64,000 nt of DNA from Pseudomonadales bacterium (GCA_012103535.1 WLWQ01000002.1:1-64000); one strand, 5' to 3'. Positions 5,354 through 14,481 are shown, counted from the stretch's first letter. A program made the numbers and translations. Notes: generated by a model not told the origin, from the sequence alone.

Positions 5354-6751
5354 ATGAGTGTAGAGAATAAAGTACGTCGTATTGTTGCCAGTCTATTTGT
5401 AGGGCTTCTTGCAGTTTGGGGGCAAGCTGCATTAGAGGACAACGCTTACGATGCTGCGTCGGGAAGTCTTATGGTGCCGGTGATCGATATCGGCTCCGAA
5501 ACATCCTATTCCGCAATATTTTCTCTGGTGAGTGAGCAGCCGCTGATTTGGGGCGCAGATGAATTCACTGAAATTACTAAAGACTCGCGTACGGCTGCTA
5601 TTTACGATGGAGAAAATGGCACGCTCTGGATTCCCGAGATATTTGTACTCGGTTCTTTGTACAGCCTTAACTTCACCATCAGTACAACTTGCGGATTTGC
5701 AGTTTGTATCGAGCCCGATGTCAGCAGTCTGCAAGAAGATGGAAGAGCGGGCTCGGCAGTCTTTACTACTGCACTGAGTTCATCCAGTACATTTACCTGT
5801 TCAACTTGTCACGCAATTAGTGAAACCGATGGATTTGCGGTAGATGGCCTCAAGCGTCCCGGCCACAGTTTAATGAATGTCACTAAGCGAGAAAGTTATA
5901 AAAACGGGCAGCACGATGATCTTCGTGATGCAGTAAACACCTGTGTAACAGAATGGATGAACACGGCCGCATTACAGGAAACCGATACGGATTGGATTAA
6001 TCTGCTTAACTGGTTCGAAGATCAAAGTACTGCGGACACAGCAGAATTAATCTCTATCGATATTGTGGATCCACCTGTTGATCTTTCCGGTGGTGACAGT
6101 CAAAACGGCAGAGAACTTTTTAATACTCGTTGCCTGGTGTGTCATGGTCTGGATGGTGAAGGAACACCTTTAGCACCACAGATTACTGAAACCGGATTAA
6201 CGCCTGAATATATAGTTTCGAGGACGAGAACGAGTGGCTTGGTAGACAGCCCAACTTATAGCGGATTAACCGGGGGTATCATGCCGTTCTGGGGATCGAA
6301 TCGTTTAACTGACGAAGAACTAATCGATATTGCACAGTATGTATCAGAGGGAGCGGAAGAAATTCTGGAGATGGGCGGTGATGATCCTGGAAACCTGGGA
6401 GAAACCGGATGTACCTCGGATCATCCGAAAGTTGGCCAAACAGCAGTTTTCCAGCCCGGATTTCACGATGTTTCTGGAACCGCTAGGATCATCGACGACT
6501 GCACAATAGATCTGGAAAATTTCACCTTTGATGGTGGCGGAATCGATGTAAGAGTTTATGTAGGCAATGCAGGCTTTTTTGATGAAACCGAAGGAGGATT
6601 CGCGATTAGCGATGATCTGGTTGGAATCGCTTTTTCCGGTGGCGTATTGAGAGTAACTTTACCGGCAGGAAGAACACTCGATGATTTCGATTCAATCTCA
6701 ATCTGGTGTGTTGCCGTTGGTATTAGTTTTGGTACTGGCTTCTTTGAATAA
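5354..6751 (+). CDS. Exported dihaem cytochrome c with C-terminal DM13 domain
   Basis: The protein has 465 residues. A signal peptide covers about residues 1-26 (VWGQA then ALEDN). Haem sites are C-S-T-C-H at 149-153 and C-L-V-C-H at 260-264; Met310 in IMPFW is a likely axial ligand of the second haem. Residues about 358-465 form a DM13 domain (FHDVSGTARI, then GGGIDVRVYVG, then IWCVAVGISFG) with its cysteine near the C-terminus. DM13 is a beta-sandwich proposed to take part in redox reactions. The N-terminal 30-145 region is a beta-rich segment seen in other exported marine proteins. A periplasmic electron-transfer role is inferred; the partner is unknown. Confidence 0.85.
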   Translation: MSVENKVRRIVASLFVGLLAVWGQAALEDNAYDAASGSLMVPVIDIGSETSYSAIFSLVSEQPLIWGADEFTEITKDSRTAAIYDGENGTLWIPEIFVLGSLYSLNFTISTTCGFAVCIEPDVSSLQEDGRAGSAVFTTALSSSSTFTCSTCHAISETDGFAVDGLKRPGHSLMNVTKRESYKNGQHDDLRDAVNTCVTEWMNTAALQETDTDWINLLNWFEDQSTADTAELISIDIVDPPVDLSGGDSQNGRELFNTRCLVCHGLDGEGTPLAPQITETGLTPEYIVSRTRTSGLVDSPTYSGLTGGIMPFWGSNRLTDEELIDIAQYVSEGAEEILEMGGDDPGNLGETGCTSDHPKVGQTAVFQPGFHDVSGTARIIDDCTIDLENFTFDGGGIDVRVYVGNAGFFDETEGGFAISDDLVGIAFSGGVLRVTLPAGRTLDDFDSISIWCVAVGISFGTGFFE

Positions 6752-6759
6752 ATATTGGA

Positions 6760-7425
6760 CTAGTCGAACAATACTTTTTTATCCACATATGACTGAACAC
6801 GTTCGGGTACGGCAATACCTTCTTTCAGTTTCGGACAATTTTCAATTTCACCGATTCGAGTTTCCAGGTTAACAACACCAGCCCAGATGTCTGTTTCATA
6901 ATCTGGCTCTTTATCCAGCGGCGGACCGGTTCTAATTTTAGCGGCGGCTTCTTCGATTGGAATGCGTACGACCAGTGTTGCGTTTAGTTCCTGCGAGCTT
7001 GCCTGGCGAAGTTCAGAAGCTCTTCCCGGAACCATGTAGTCTATAAACGAATCTAGAATTTCTTCCTTCTCTTCGTCTGCAACGACTTCCGCTTTACCAA
7101 ACAGAGTAACAGATCGAAAGTTTACCGAGTGCTTGAAACCGGAACGGGCAAGCACCAACCCATCTAAAAGAGTTACGCAGATACTGGCAGTCTGACCATC
7201 CAATAACGCATTCATCATCTGGTTTTTAAGATGCCCGTGCAGATAGATCGCATCGTCGATGCGCAAGTAGGCGGTCGGAATAACTCGCGCCTCACCATCT
7301 ACTGTAAAACCGACATGACAAAGAAAGCTGCTATCTAAAACCTTCTTTATAGTTTCTTCTTCATACTCAGCGCGGTTATCGCCACGCAGAATTTGAGTTT
7401 TAGACTCTGGTGCAATTGGTGCCAT
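6760..7425 (-). CDS. FMN split-barrel protein, pyridoxamine 5'-phosphate oxidase family
   Basis: This 221-residue cytosolic protein has the pattern SFLCHVGFTVDGEARVIPT, then IYLHGHLKNQMMNAL, then TLLDGLVLARSGFKHSVNFR, then SVTLFGKAEVV, typical of the NimA-like branch of the PNPOx superfamily (flavin-nucleotide-binding proteins). Such proteins bind FMN or haem, and many reduce small nitro or quinone compounds; the substrate cannot be read from the sequence. It lies 29 bases downstream of the hydroxyacid oxidase gene on the same strand, a likely operon. It is not the PdxH enzyme, whose length and C-terminus differ. Confidence 0.85.
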   Translation of the reverse strand: MAPIAPESKTQILRGDNRAEYEEETIKKVLDSSFLCHVGFTVDGEARVIPTAYLRIDDAIYLHGHLKNQMMNALLDGQTASICVTLLDGLVLARSGFKHSVNFRSVTLFGKAEVVADEEKEEILDSFIDYMVPGRASELRQASSQELNATLVVRIPIEEAAAKIRTGPPLDKEPDYETDIWAGVVNLETRIGEIENCPKLKEGIAVPERVQSYVDKKVLFD

Positions 7426-7453
7426 AGAGAACTACCTGCTACTTCGAGGACTA

Positions 7454-8608
7454 TTAACGATACCGCAACATCGTGCGGTTAATTTTAGAAATATTGGTTA
7501 CTCCCAATAGTTTCATATCTCTTTCGATTTCAACGCGTAGATTGCCCAGTGCTTTCTCAACACCGGGTTGACCAGCAGCCGCCAGCGAATACAAATACAT
7601 GCGTCCGCCAGAACAAGCCTTGGCACCTGCAGCAATAGCTTTCAGTACGTGAGTACCACGCCGCACGCCGCCATCGAGAATCACATCGATCTTGTCGCCA
7701 ACGGCATCACTGATTTCACTAATCTGATCGAAAGGTGATCGAGATCCATCCAGTTGTCTGCCGCCATGATTGGAAACCATAATGGCATCCGCACCAATGT
7801 CCACTGCCTTCTGAGCATCGGCAACACTCATCACGCCTTTAAGACAAAATGGTCCTCCCCACTTTGCTCGCAGAGCTTCAGCATCTGACCAGTCCATGGA
7901 TTGATCTAACATTTCTGCAAAATAGTCGCCGATTGAAACGGCAACGTTTGAACCTTTTTGCACAAAGTCTTTCAGTTCTGCGAGTTCAAATTTTTCTCGG
8001 AAAAAATAGTTCAATGCCCAACTAGGATGCACTGCAAAACTCATTAAGCTTCTTAAGGACAAGCGCGGTGGTGAAGTGAAACCTGTGTAAAGATCGCGCT
8101 CACGATTTCCGCCGGTAATTGTATCTACCGTTAATGCCAGGGCATTAAAGCCTGCTTCCTGTGCTCTTTCCACCATGGCGTCGTTGAGACCACGATCCTT
8201 ATGAAAATAGAATTGGAAGAGTTTCGGCGTGGAAATCGACTCACCGATTTCTTTTAAACTAACAGTACCCAGTGCAGAGACACCAAACATGGTGCCAAAC
8301 TTTTCTGCGGCCTTGGCCACAGCTCTTTCGCCATCGTGGTGAAACAATCTCTGTAATGCAGTTGGAGAACAGAAAACCGGCATGTCCAGTTTCTGACCCA
8401 GCACCGTAACTGACATGTCGATATTCTCAACACCCGCCAAGACATTCGGTACTAAATCACAATCGTCGAAGGCCGAAGTATTGCGCCGATAGGTCACTTC
8501 GTCATCGGCGGCTCCATCGATATAGTGAAAGATGGGGCCTGGAAGCCGTTGCTTGGCTAGCAATCTCAAATCTTCCACGTTGTGACAGTTCTTCAGGCGT
8601 CTAAACAT
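7454..8608 (-). CDS. FMN-dependent alpha-hydroxyacid oxidase/dehydrogenase (LldD family)
   Basis: This 384-residue enzyme starts at the ATG at 8608 (MFRRLKNCHNVEDL); the longer frame to 8665 lacks homology. Family hallmarks are the N-terminal I-D-G-A-A-D-D-E, the LALTVDT strand, the FMN-binding G-P-F-C-L-K-G and the catalytic-histidine segment MVSNHGGRQLDGS. These enzymes oxidise L-2-hydroxyacids such as lactate or glycolate to 2-oxoacids. No signal peptide is seen, so it acts in the cytoplasm or on its membrane face, unlike the exported paralogue at 51525. The neighbouring PNPOx-like gene shares its direction. Confidence 0.9.
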   Translation of the reverse strand: MFRRLKNCHNVEDLRLLAKQRLPGPIFHYIDGAADDEVTYRRNTSAFDDCDLVPNVLAGVENIDMSVTVLGQKLDMPVFCSPTALQRLFHHDGERAVAKAAEKFGTMFGVSALGTVSLKEIGESISTPKLFQFYFHKDRGLNDAMVERAQEAGFNALALTVDTITGGNRERDLYTGFTSPPRLSLRSLMSFAVHPSWALNYFFREKFELAELKDFVQKGSNVAVSIGDYFAEMLDQSMDWSDAEALRAKWGGPFCLKGVMSVADAQKAVDIGADAIMVSNHGGRQLDGSRSPFDQISEISDAVGDKIDVILDGGVRRGTHVLKAIAAGAKACSGGRMYLYSLAAAGQPGVEKALGNLRVEIERDMKLLGVTNISKINRTMLRYR

Positions 8609-8759
8609 TACAGTCTCGCTACTAAAAGTAGGGGCCGATTCTATCCTGTATTCACACTCCCTCAAAGAAGCGAAGCTAAATTGTTGGAATTTGTCGCTTG
8701 GGGTACTCTGTTCAATTCAACTCAAATTTTCAGTGCTTAATTTCAATAAGGATGGCGCG

Positions 8760-9050
8760 ATGATTTATAACAACGTGATGCTCACCGTTAAAAACTTTGA
8801 TGATATCGAGACAGTGCGAGAGCTACTTAAGGAACAAGCTCGAATGTCTACTGAAGAACCTGGTTGTGAGCGTTTTGAGGTTTATCATTCCCGGTCTGAC
8901 CGACAACAATTCTTGCTTGTTGAACGTTGGGAAACAGAAGAAGATCTTGCCCTCCACAAAGAGGCGAAAGCCTTTACTGAGCTTTATCTGCCGAAGGTCA
9001 TACCGCTGGTTGAGAGAACTCCCCATCTGTCCGATCAGGTCTGGCCTTAA
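8760..9050 (+). CDS. Antibiotic biosynthesis monooxygenase (ABM) domain protein
   Basis: This 96-residue protein starts at the ATG at 8760, with AAGGA eight bases upstream; an upstream in-frame extension to 8691 has no domain character. The sequence MIYNNVMLTVKNF, then EPGCERFEVYHS, then FLLVERWETEEDLALH gives the ferredoxin-like alpha+beta pattern of the ABM/YgiN group. Such small dimers act as cofactor-free quinol monooxygenases or haem-degrading enzymes. The substrate is unknown. Confidence 0.85.
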   Translation: MIYNNVMLTVKNFDDIETVRELLKEQARMSTEEPGCERFEVYHSRSDRQQFLLVERWETEEDLALHKEAKAFTELYLPKVIPLVERTPHLSDQVWP

Positions 9051-9165
9051 TACGCCGACTTACTGCTTTTCTTCGAGATTTTCCTATAAACTCTGTATTC
9101 CCTAATGCGAGGTGCAGTATGCGTTCGTGGTTAGATTGAGTTGAGCCTTAAGGCAGGAGTACTAC

Positions 9166-9927
9166 ATGAAGATTCTAAAAAAACTAATTATTACCGGAGC
9201 AGTATCAAGCTTTCTACTAGCAAGTGCAGTGGCACAAGCTGCTAGCTCTGCAGAAATCGTGCATGACGCACTCAATGACAGCGCCAGGCAAAGTGGAGAT
9301 GCTGCGGACGATGCGCGCCGCATGCCTTTAGAAGTATTGGCTTTCGCTGGCATAGAAGAGGGTATGACCATCCTCGAATTGGAAGCAGGAGCAGGTTATT
9401 ACACTGAAATATTGAGCCGTGCAGTTGGATCGAATGGCAGTGTTATCATGCAGAACCCTCCTTCCTTTGACAGTTTTTCAGGTGAAGCTGTGCAAGCCCG
9501 CCTGGCAAATAATCGTCTTTCAAATGTGACCTTTAGCCGAGTTAATTTTGATCAGATAGAGGCAGCAAACAACTCGGTCGATATTGTTACCTGGATTCTG
9601 GGACCGCATGAATTGTGGTTTGAGGCGGGCGGTCAAAATCTTGGTGATCCTGAAGATACATTTGCTCACATAGCTAGAGTGTTAAAGCCTGGCGGTGTTT
9701 TTCTTGCAGTTGATCATAACGCAGACCCGGGCTCTGGTAAGGAAATAGGTGGAACTCTACATAGAATCTATGAAGGTCATATCGCAGATTTGGCAGAAGG
9801 TGCCGGTCTATCGTTGCTCCGTAGCTCTGATATTCACGCGAATGAAAATGATCCATTAGACATTGGTGTTTTCGATCCTTCCATCCAGGGTAGAACCGAC
9901 AAATTCGTGTTGCTTTATCAAAAATAG
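9166..9927 (+). CDS. Exported class I methyltransferase-like protein
   Basis: This 253-residue protein has an N-terminal signal peptide with cleavage near A-Q-A/A at residue 25. The mature part has the SAM-binding motif I (ILELEAGAGYYTE, residues 69-81), then INFDQIEAANNSVDIV and HIARVLKPGGVFLAVDHN. It resembles the predicted methyltransferases of COG4798, many of which are exported. S-adenosylmethionine is not known to be available in the periplasm, so enzymatic activity there is unproven; the protein may have another ligand. GGCAGGAG precedes the start. A NIPSNAP gene follows after 42 bases, a likely transcriptional unit. Confidence 0.85.
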   Translation: MKILKKLIITGAVSSFLLASAVAQAASSAEIVHDALNDSARQSGDAADDARRMPLEVLAFAGIEEGMTILELEAGAGYYTEILSRAVGSNGSVIMQNPPSFDSFSGEAVQARLANNRLSNVTFSRVNFDQIEAANNSVDIVTWILGPHELWFEAGGQNLGDPEDTFAHIARVLKPGGVFLAVDHNADPGSGKEIGGTLHRIYEGHIADLAEGAGLSLLRSSDIHANENDPLDIGVFDPSIQGRTDKFVLLYQK

Positions 9928-9969
9928 AGAGCCAAGAATAGAATCAATAACATTTAGACGGAGATAATA

Positions 9970-10431
9970 ATGAAAAAAATTCTTAGTGTGTTTCTACTTT
10001 GTTTTGGCTTGGTGGGATTCGTTAGTGCTGGAGAGGCGCCTCAACCTTGTGGGCCTGCTGGTGACTTATCTGATGAGCTATCTACCAACGTAGATTCCAA
10101 TGCACGTTGTTTCGAGTTGCGAATGTACACTGCTGAACCTGTGGCAGCTGATGGTTCTGGTGGTATCGACAATCTTCATCAGCGCTTTCGCGAAGAAGAA
10201 GTTGCTATCTTCGAAAAGCACGGCGCTGAGATTATTGCAGTATGGCAACGACTGGATAATCCCAACACGCTAGTATGGATGCTGGCTTATAGAGATCGAG
10301 CTCACCGCCAGGAAGTTTGGGCTGCTTTCGCGGCTGATCCAGCCTGGGAGGCATTGCTAGCAAAGTATCCAGTGCCTATCTCAATTGAAGCTTTCATGAT
10401 GAGTACAACTGACTACTCAAATCTGAAGTAA
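9970..10431 (+). CDS. Exported NIPSNAP family protein
   Basis: This 153-residue protein has a signal peptide (MKKILSVFLLCFGLVGFVSA) followed by the NIPSNAP fold: C-F-E-L-R-M-Y-T, then FEKHGAEIIAVWQRLDN, then LVWMLAYRDRAHRQEVWAAF. NIPSNAP domains are dimeric alpha-beta barrels related to ABM proteins, with mostly unknown functions. Two cysteines (at about residues 27 and 44 of the precursor) could form a disulfide. It is preceded 42 bases upstream by the exported methyltransferase-like gene; both products are exported. Confidence 0.85.
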   Translation: MKKILSVFLLCFGLVGFVSAGEAPQPCGPAGDLSDELSTNVDSNARCFELRMYTAEPVAADGSGGIDNLHQRFREEEVAIFEKHGAEIIAVWQRLDNPNTLVWMLAYRDRAHRQEVWAAFAADPAWEALLAKYPVPISIEAFMMSTTDYSNLK

Positions 10432-10442
10432 GTAGTTTTTTT

Positions 10443-10469
10443 GCTTCGCCAGGATTATCCTGGCGAAGC
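10443..10469. repeat. Perfect 12-bp inverted repeat (hairpin) 3' of the NIPSNAP gene
   Basis: Arms GCTTCGCCAGGA and TCCTGGCGAAGC surround the 3-base loop TTA. A run of seven T lies on the 5' side, not the 3' side, so it does not fit a standard intrinsic terminator on the plus strand, and on the minus strand the tail would be A-rich. It may still end or protect the upstream mRNA. Confidence 0.6.
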
Positions 10470-10527
10470 TTATCCACAAGTTCCGGTCATACTTAAGACT
10501 AACCGCTATGCTCAAAGGTTTTGGCTT

Positions 10528-11925
10528 ATGAAAATGTGGTTAACGAAACTCCCTATAGCGGTGCGATTAAGCACTGCAAATTTCATACTGCCCATCCGAG
10601 TTATTTCACTAGTAGTTACTTTTGGTACTATGTTGTTGATTCATGCAGCAGAAGAACCAGGCTCACTTGTTGCAGTAAGTATCGAACAAAGTGAGCAAAT
10701 AGAACTCTATCGCAACCAGATTGAAGAGTTAGAATCCGAATTTGGGCCATTTGAAAGATCGTTAATAGAGCCACTGAGCGGCCTTTCCGAGCTTTATACT
10801 GGCATTGGTAATCTGGAAGACGCCAACGCAATCCTGGATCGGCAATTGCAGCTTATGCGTGTGTCCGAAGGTCCGGATACTTTCAGTCAGGTACCTATTC
10901 TTGAAGCACTCATAGTAAACAATGTAACTATGAATGATATCGAAGCGGCTACGAATTTTTTTGAAAACATCCAATTTGTTTATTTGCAGAATCCGGAATC
11001 AACCACTGAACAAAAGCTGCGCGCGATGGATGACTTGCGGCACTGGCATTTCACAGCGATAAATCTCGGCGAAAAAAGAAGTCGTATAAATCACTTCCGC
11101 ATCACTCGGGAAATATTAGATGACATGCTGCGAATAGCGGAGGATGAATTTGGAGAAAATAGTGAAGCCATGATTCCTTATCTCTATAAAGAGGCGATAG
11201 AGAAATATCATCTGCTTACCTATCTATTTTCTCATGATGAAATAGGCGAAAACGCTTACGACGCCATCTTCGAAGCCGAAGCGATACAACCTACTACCTA
11301 CTTAAGGCAAGGCTATAACACGGTAAAAGACATTCGAGAGATAGTACAGCAAACAAGAAATACTGAGGCCGACGCAATGGCAGCAGTGTATGAAGCAGAT
11401 TTTCAAATGCTGTTGGGGATGGGTTTAGCGCAACGTTCCTATCGTGAAGCAATGGAACTATTTGCTCAGGCCGGAAAATCAGAACAGCAGATAAGTGATT
11501 TCTTTTCCCGGCCCATAGTGCTTCCAGTTACGGAATACTATTTTTCCATGGACGCGGCACTCGCAGCGCAGGATGCAGCTGGATATCGCTACACTCGCGG
11601 AGAAGATGGAGAAGATCCAGTTGCGTATCTTGGGAATTTTGTTGCCTGGAACGAATCGCTATTGAATGCAGCCAAGCCTGCGCCTCCTGAAGTATTGTCG
11701 GATTTTGAAATTGAACTTCACCGCGCCAATATGCGTTTTACTATCCAGTCGCGAGGTGAAACCAGAACGCCCGACGCAGAATCATCTGAACCCGACACTG
11801 TGCAAGCCAGGGTAGATGCACAGGACGCATTGGAAATGATGGTTTTTAGACCCCGCTTTCGTGGCAACCGCTGGCGGCGCATTCGAGACGTCACGATGAC
11901 TTACTGGTATCCGCCAGAAAAATGA
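10528..11925 (+). CDS. Exported TPR-like helical protein
   Basis: The protein has 465 residues from the ATG at 10528; the longer frame starts with a TTG inside the preceding hairpin and is unlikely. One hydrophobic segment lies at about residues 16-38, either a signal anchor or an uncleaved signal. The rest is almost fully helical with a TPR-like register (LSGLSELYTGIGNLEDANAI, then a repeated helix pair near 110-180). No catalytic motif is visible. The function is unknown; TPR proteins usually hold protein complexes together. Confidence 0.7.
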   Translation: MKMWLTKLPIAVRLSTANFILPIRVISLVVTFGTMLLIHAAEEPGSLVAVSIEQSEQIELYRNQIEELESEFGPFERSLIEPLSGLSELYTGIGNLEDANAILDRQLQLMRVSEGPDTFSQVPILEALIVNNVTMNDIEAATNFFENIQFVYLQNPESTTEQKLRAMDDLRHWHFTAINLGEKRSRINHFRITREILDDMLRIAEDEFGENSEAMIPYLYKEAIEKYHLLTYLFSHDEIGENAYDAIFEAEAIQPTTYLRQGYNTVKDIREIVQQTRNTEADAMAAVYEADFQMLLGMGLAQRSYREAMELFAQAGKSEQQISDFFSRPIVLPVTEYYFSMDAALAAQDAAGYRYTRGEDGEDPVAYLGNFVAWNESLLNAAKPAPPEVLSDFEIELHRANMRFTIQSRGETRTPDAESSEPDTVQARVDAQDALEMMVFRPRFRGNRWRRIRDVTMTYWYPPEK

Positions 11926-12056
11926 AACTCATGGTAGTAGTTAATGCTACCTTGATTATTGATCTCGACCGCTAGTACCACCCGATTGCACTCTCAATCT
12001 TCTCTCTATACTCTTGCTGTTACGAAGGCATTGACCCTAATCCTTGAGAAATCGCA

Positions 12057-12821
12057 ATGACCCAAAGCGATCAATTAATCAATACGATTAAGCAAGAGCT
12101 TAAACACCAGGGGAAAACCTACGAGAACCTGACTGAGGTGCTTGCTCTCTCCCATGCCAGTGTGAAGCGCCTGTTCGCAGAAGGATCGTTCACCTTAGAG
12201 CGCATCGAAATTCTTTGTGACTATTTGGGTTTAGATCTTGTGGGTCTAGTCACTCTGATGGATGAGCAAGCTGAAAAGATTGATCAACTTTCCTTAGAAC
12301 AGGAAAAGGAATTTGCCGAAAACACGAAATTGCTTTGCTTTGCTCACTGCGTGCAGAATGGCTGGAGCTTCGAAGAAATTATTGAAACCTATGATATATC
12401 GGAACATGAAGGCATAAACATGTTAGCGAAACTTGATCGCATGAAGCTAATTAACATGTTGCCGGGGAATCGCTACTCTTTACTTATTTCGAGAAAATTT
12501 CGTTGGATTAAAGGCGGACCCATCGAAAAGTTTTTCGAAAGCCAGTTGCAGGCTGACTTTTTTGAGTCAAGTTTCGATCGAGAAAATGAGATGAGAATCT
12601 TCGTCAGTTCAATGCTTTCAGACAAATCAGTGGAAACGATTATTGGCAAAGTTAAAAAACTCGCCAATGATGTGAATGATATGCATGCTGAAGATGAAAA
12701 GTTATCACTGGATCATAAAAAGGGCATGTCGATGATGCTTTCATTGCGCCCCTGGGAAACCAAAGTGTTTAGGGCGCTGCGAAGAACCAGTAGCGTTGAT
12801 GCGACTGCCAAGAAGGAATAG
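12057..12821 (+). CDS. Helix-turn-helix (XRE-type) transcriptional regulator
   Basis: In this 254-residue protein, residues about 12-65 form a Cro-type helix-turn-helix (YENLTEVLALSHASVKRLF, then SFTLERIEILCDYLGLDL). The long C-terminal region is helical with no sensor domain recognised. It is followed three bases later by the PEP-mutase-like gene, so it may control that operon; this is inference from spacing. Confidence 0.85.
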   Translation: MTQSDQLINTIKQELKHQGKTYENLTEVLALSHASVKRLFAEGSFTLERIEILCDYLGLDLVGLVTLMDEQAEKIDQLSLEQEKEFAENTKLLCFAHCVQNGWSFEEIIETYDISEHEGINMLAKLDRMKLINMLPGNRYSLLISRKFRWIKGGPIEKFFESQLQADFFESSFDRENEMRIFVSSMLSDKSVETIIGKVKKLANDVNDMHAEDEKLSLDHKKGMSMMLSLRPWETKVFRALRRTSSVDATAKKE

Positions 12822-12823
12822 AA

Positions 12824-13639
12824 GTGAGTAATCAAGTTGAAAAATGCGAAGCCTTTCATCGCTTGCATGGGAGTGACGAGTCTTGGGTAATCCCAAATCC
12901 CTGGGATGTAGGCTCGGCAAAATTATTACAGGGAATGGGATTCAAGGCTCTGGCGACTACCAGTTACGGTTTTGCTTTTACGCTTGGTAGAGGTGATGGC
13001 GCAGTTAGCCTCGATGAAAAAGTTCAACATTGTTCAGACCTTGCTGCCGCCACTTCTATTCCAATCAATGCAGATTTTGAAAATGGGTTTTCCGATGATA
13101 TTGCTGCCATGCGAGGAAATATAAAAACAGTGGTTGCTTCAGGTATTGCCGGGCTATCGGTAGAAGACTTTAGTCGTGATAAAAAAGAAATCTATGCTTT
13201 TACTGAATCAGTAGAAAGAGTGAATGCTGCGGCAGAAGCGACAAAGGAAGCAGGAGTTCCCATAGTGTTTACCGCCCGCGCTGAGAATCTCTTACGCGGT
13301 ATCGATGATCTGGAAGATACGATTAAAAGACTACAGGCCTATGCCGAAGCAGGTGCCGATGTGCTCTACGCTCCGGGCATTAGTTCATTGGAACAATTGA
13401 ATCAGGTTTGTTCTGCAATCGATAAGCCGTTTAATGTTTTGGCACCGATGATTAAAGGCTGCACGGTGCAGCAACTTTCCGCAGCCGGAGCGACTCGCAT
13501 CAGTGTGGGTGGCGCCTTAACCAGGGCAGTACTCACCCCGCTATTAAGCGCAGGTAAAGAAATGCTCGATGAAGGTTCGTTTAACTGGGTGGGCGAACTC
13601 GCTAGCGGTAAAGAAGTCAATCAACTGCTAGAAAGCTAA
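12824..13639 (+). CDS. Isocitrate lyase/PEP mutase superfamily protein
   Basis: This 271-residue protein starts with GTG at 12824, with AAGGA eight bases upstream. The TIM-barrel signature includes NPWDVGSA, ATTSYGFA, the metal-binding loop I-N-A-D-F-E-N-G-F and VEDFS, then FTARAENLLRG. It lacks the lyase K-K-C-G-H motif, so it is not isocitrate lyase. It is closest to the oxaloacetate decarboxylase/phosphonomutase-like branch, whose members cleave or rearrange C-C or C-P bonds beside a carboxylate. The substrate is not assignable. It is co-directional and nearly overlapping with the upstream HTH gene. Confidence 0.85.
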   Translation: MSNQVEKCEAFHRLHGSDESWVIPNPWDVGSAKLLQGMGFKALATTSYGFAFTLGRGDGAVSLDEKVQHCSDLAAATSIPINADFENGFSDDIAAMRGNIKTVVASGIAGLSVEDFSRDKKEIYAFTESVERVNAAAEATKEAGVPIVFTARAENLLRGIDDLEDTIKRLQAYAEAGADVLYAPGISSLEQLNQVCSAIDKPFNVLAPMIKGCTVQQLSAAGATRISVGGALTRAVLTPLLSAGKEMLDEGSFNWVGELASGKEVNQLLES

Positions 13640-13648
13640 ATTTATTTA

Positions 13649-14437
13649 CTAGACTACAGGCGACATACCGCCGTCGGCATTTATTGCTGTGCCAGTTACA
13701 TAGCTTGCCATCCCGGAGCAGAGAAACACGATAACATCACCTGCTTCCCGCGCTTCACCAACTCGTCCCATTGGAATTCGTGAATTAAACTGATCGTAGA
13801 ACTGTTCCAGGCTTAAGTCTGGATTGTTTTTGGCCACTACTTCCCAGCGTAATTTATGCTGGCGACTGCGAAGGAAACCAACACAAACCGTGTTAACCCG
13901 AATACCGTCCGCTGCGAATTCATAGGCCCAGGTCTTGGTAAGAGAAATACCGGCTGCTCGTGACATGGCCGTCGGTTGCGTTCCGGCAGTGGGCGCTTTT
14001 CCACCCGGTGTTGTGGTGTTACAGATACATCCTCTGCTTTCTTTTAAGTAAGGCAGGGCGTGCCTGGTACAGTAAATCGCCCCTTTAACTTTTAGATTGA
14101 AGTCTTCATCAATTTGTTCATTGGTCAGATCTTCAAGTCTGGAAGCGGAAGAAGTGCCTGCATTGTTCACCAGCACGTCTATTCGGCCCCATTTATCAAC
14201 AACTGTTTTAATAAGTGCTTCAACAGAATTCTCATCTCTTACATCGGTTACAACACCTATGACTTCCTTGCCACTGAGAGATGATATTTCTGTAGCAACA
14301 GAATCTAAATCACTTTGAGTTCGAGATGCTAATGCAACTAAAGCTCCTTCCTGAGAAAATCGTTCGGCGGCAGCACGACCTATGCCTTCGCTACCGCCAG
14401 TAATGATCACGACCTTGTCATTGAGTTGTAAATCCAT
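13649..14437 (-). CDS. Short-chain dehydrogenase/reductase fold protein with altered active site
   Basis: This 262-residue protein has the Rossmann motif T-G-G-S-E-G-I-G and the V-N-N-A-G strand. The C-terminal part has the usual VNTVCVGFLRS and VTGTAINADGG. The catalytic Tyr-x-x-x-Lys position reads T-A-M-S-R in front of AAGISLTKTWAYE, and the upstream catalytic Ser region reads CNTTTPGG. The classical Ser-Tyr-Lys set is therefore missing. AAAGGA lies before the ATG. The gene lies downstream of the membrane quinoprotein gene on the same strand, with a 44-base gap. It is either a non-classical SDR or a binding protein. Confidence 0.85.
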   Translation of the reverse strand: MDLQLNDKVVIITGGSEGIGRAAAERFSQEGALVALASRTQSDLDSVATEISSLSGKEVIGVVTDVRDENSVEALIKTVVDKWGRIDVLVNNAGTSSASRLEDLTNEQIDEDFNLKVKGAIYCTRHALPYLKESRGCICNTTTPGGKAPTAGTQPTAMSRAAGISLTKTWAYEFAADGIRVNTVCVGFLRSRQHKLRWEVVAKNNPDLSLEQFYDQFNSRIPMGRVGEAREAGDVIVFLCSGMASYVTGTAINADGGMSPVV

Positions 14438-14481
14438 GGCTGTCCTTTCTTGCCTTTCTGAAAGCTTGGTTTTTCTTTCAA

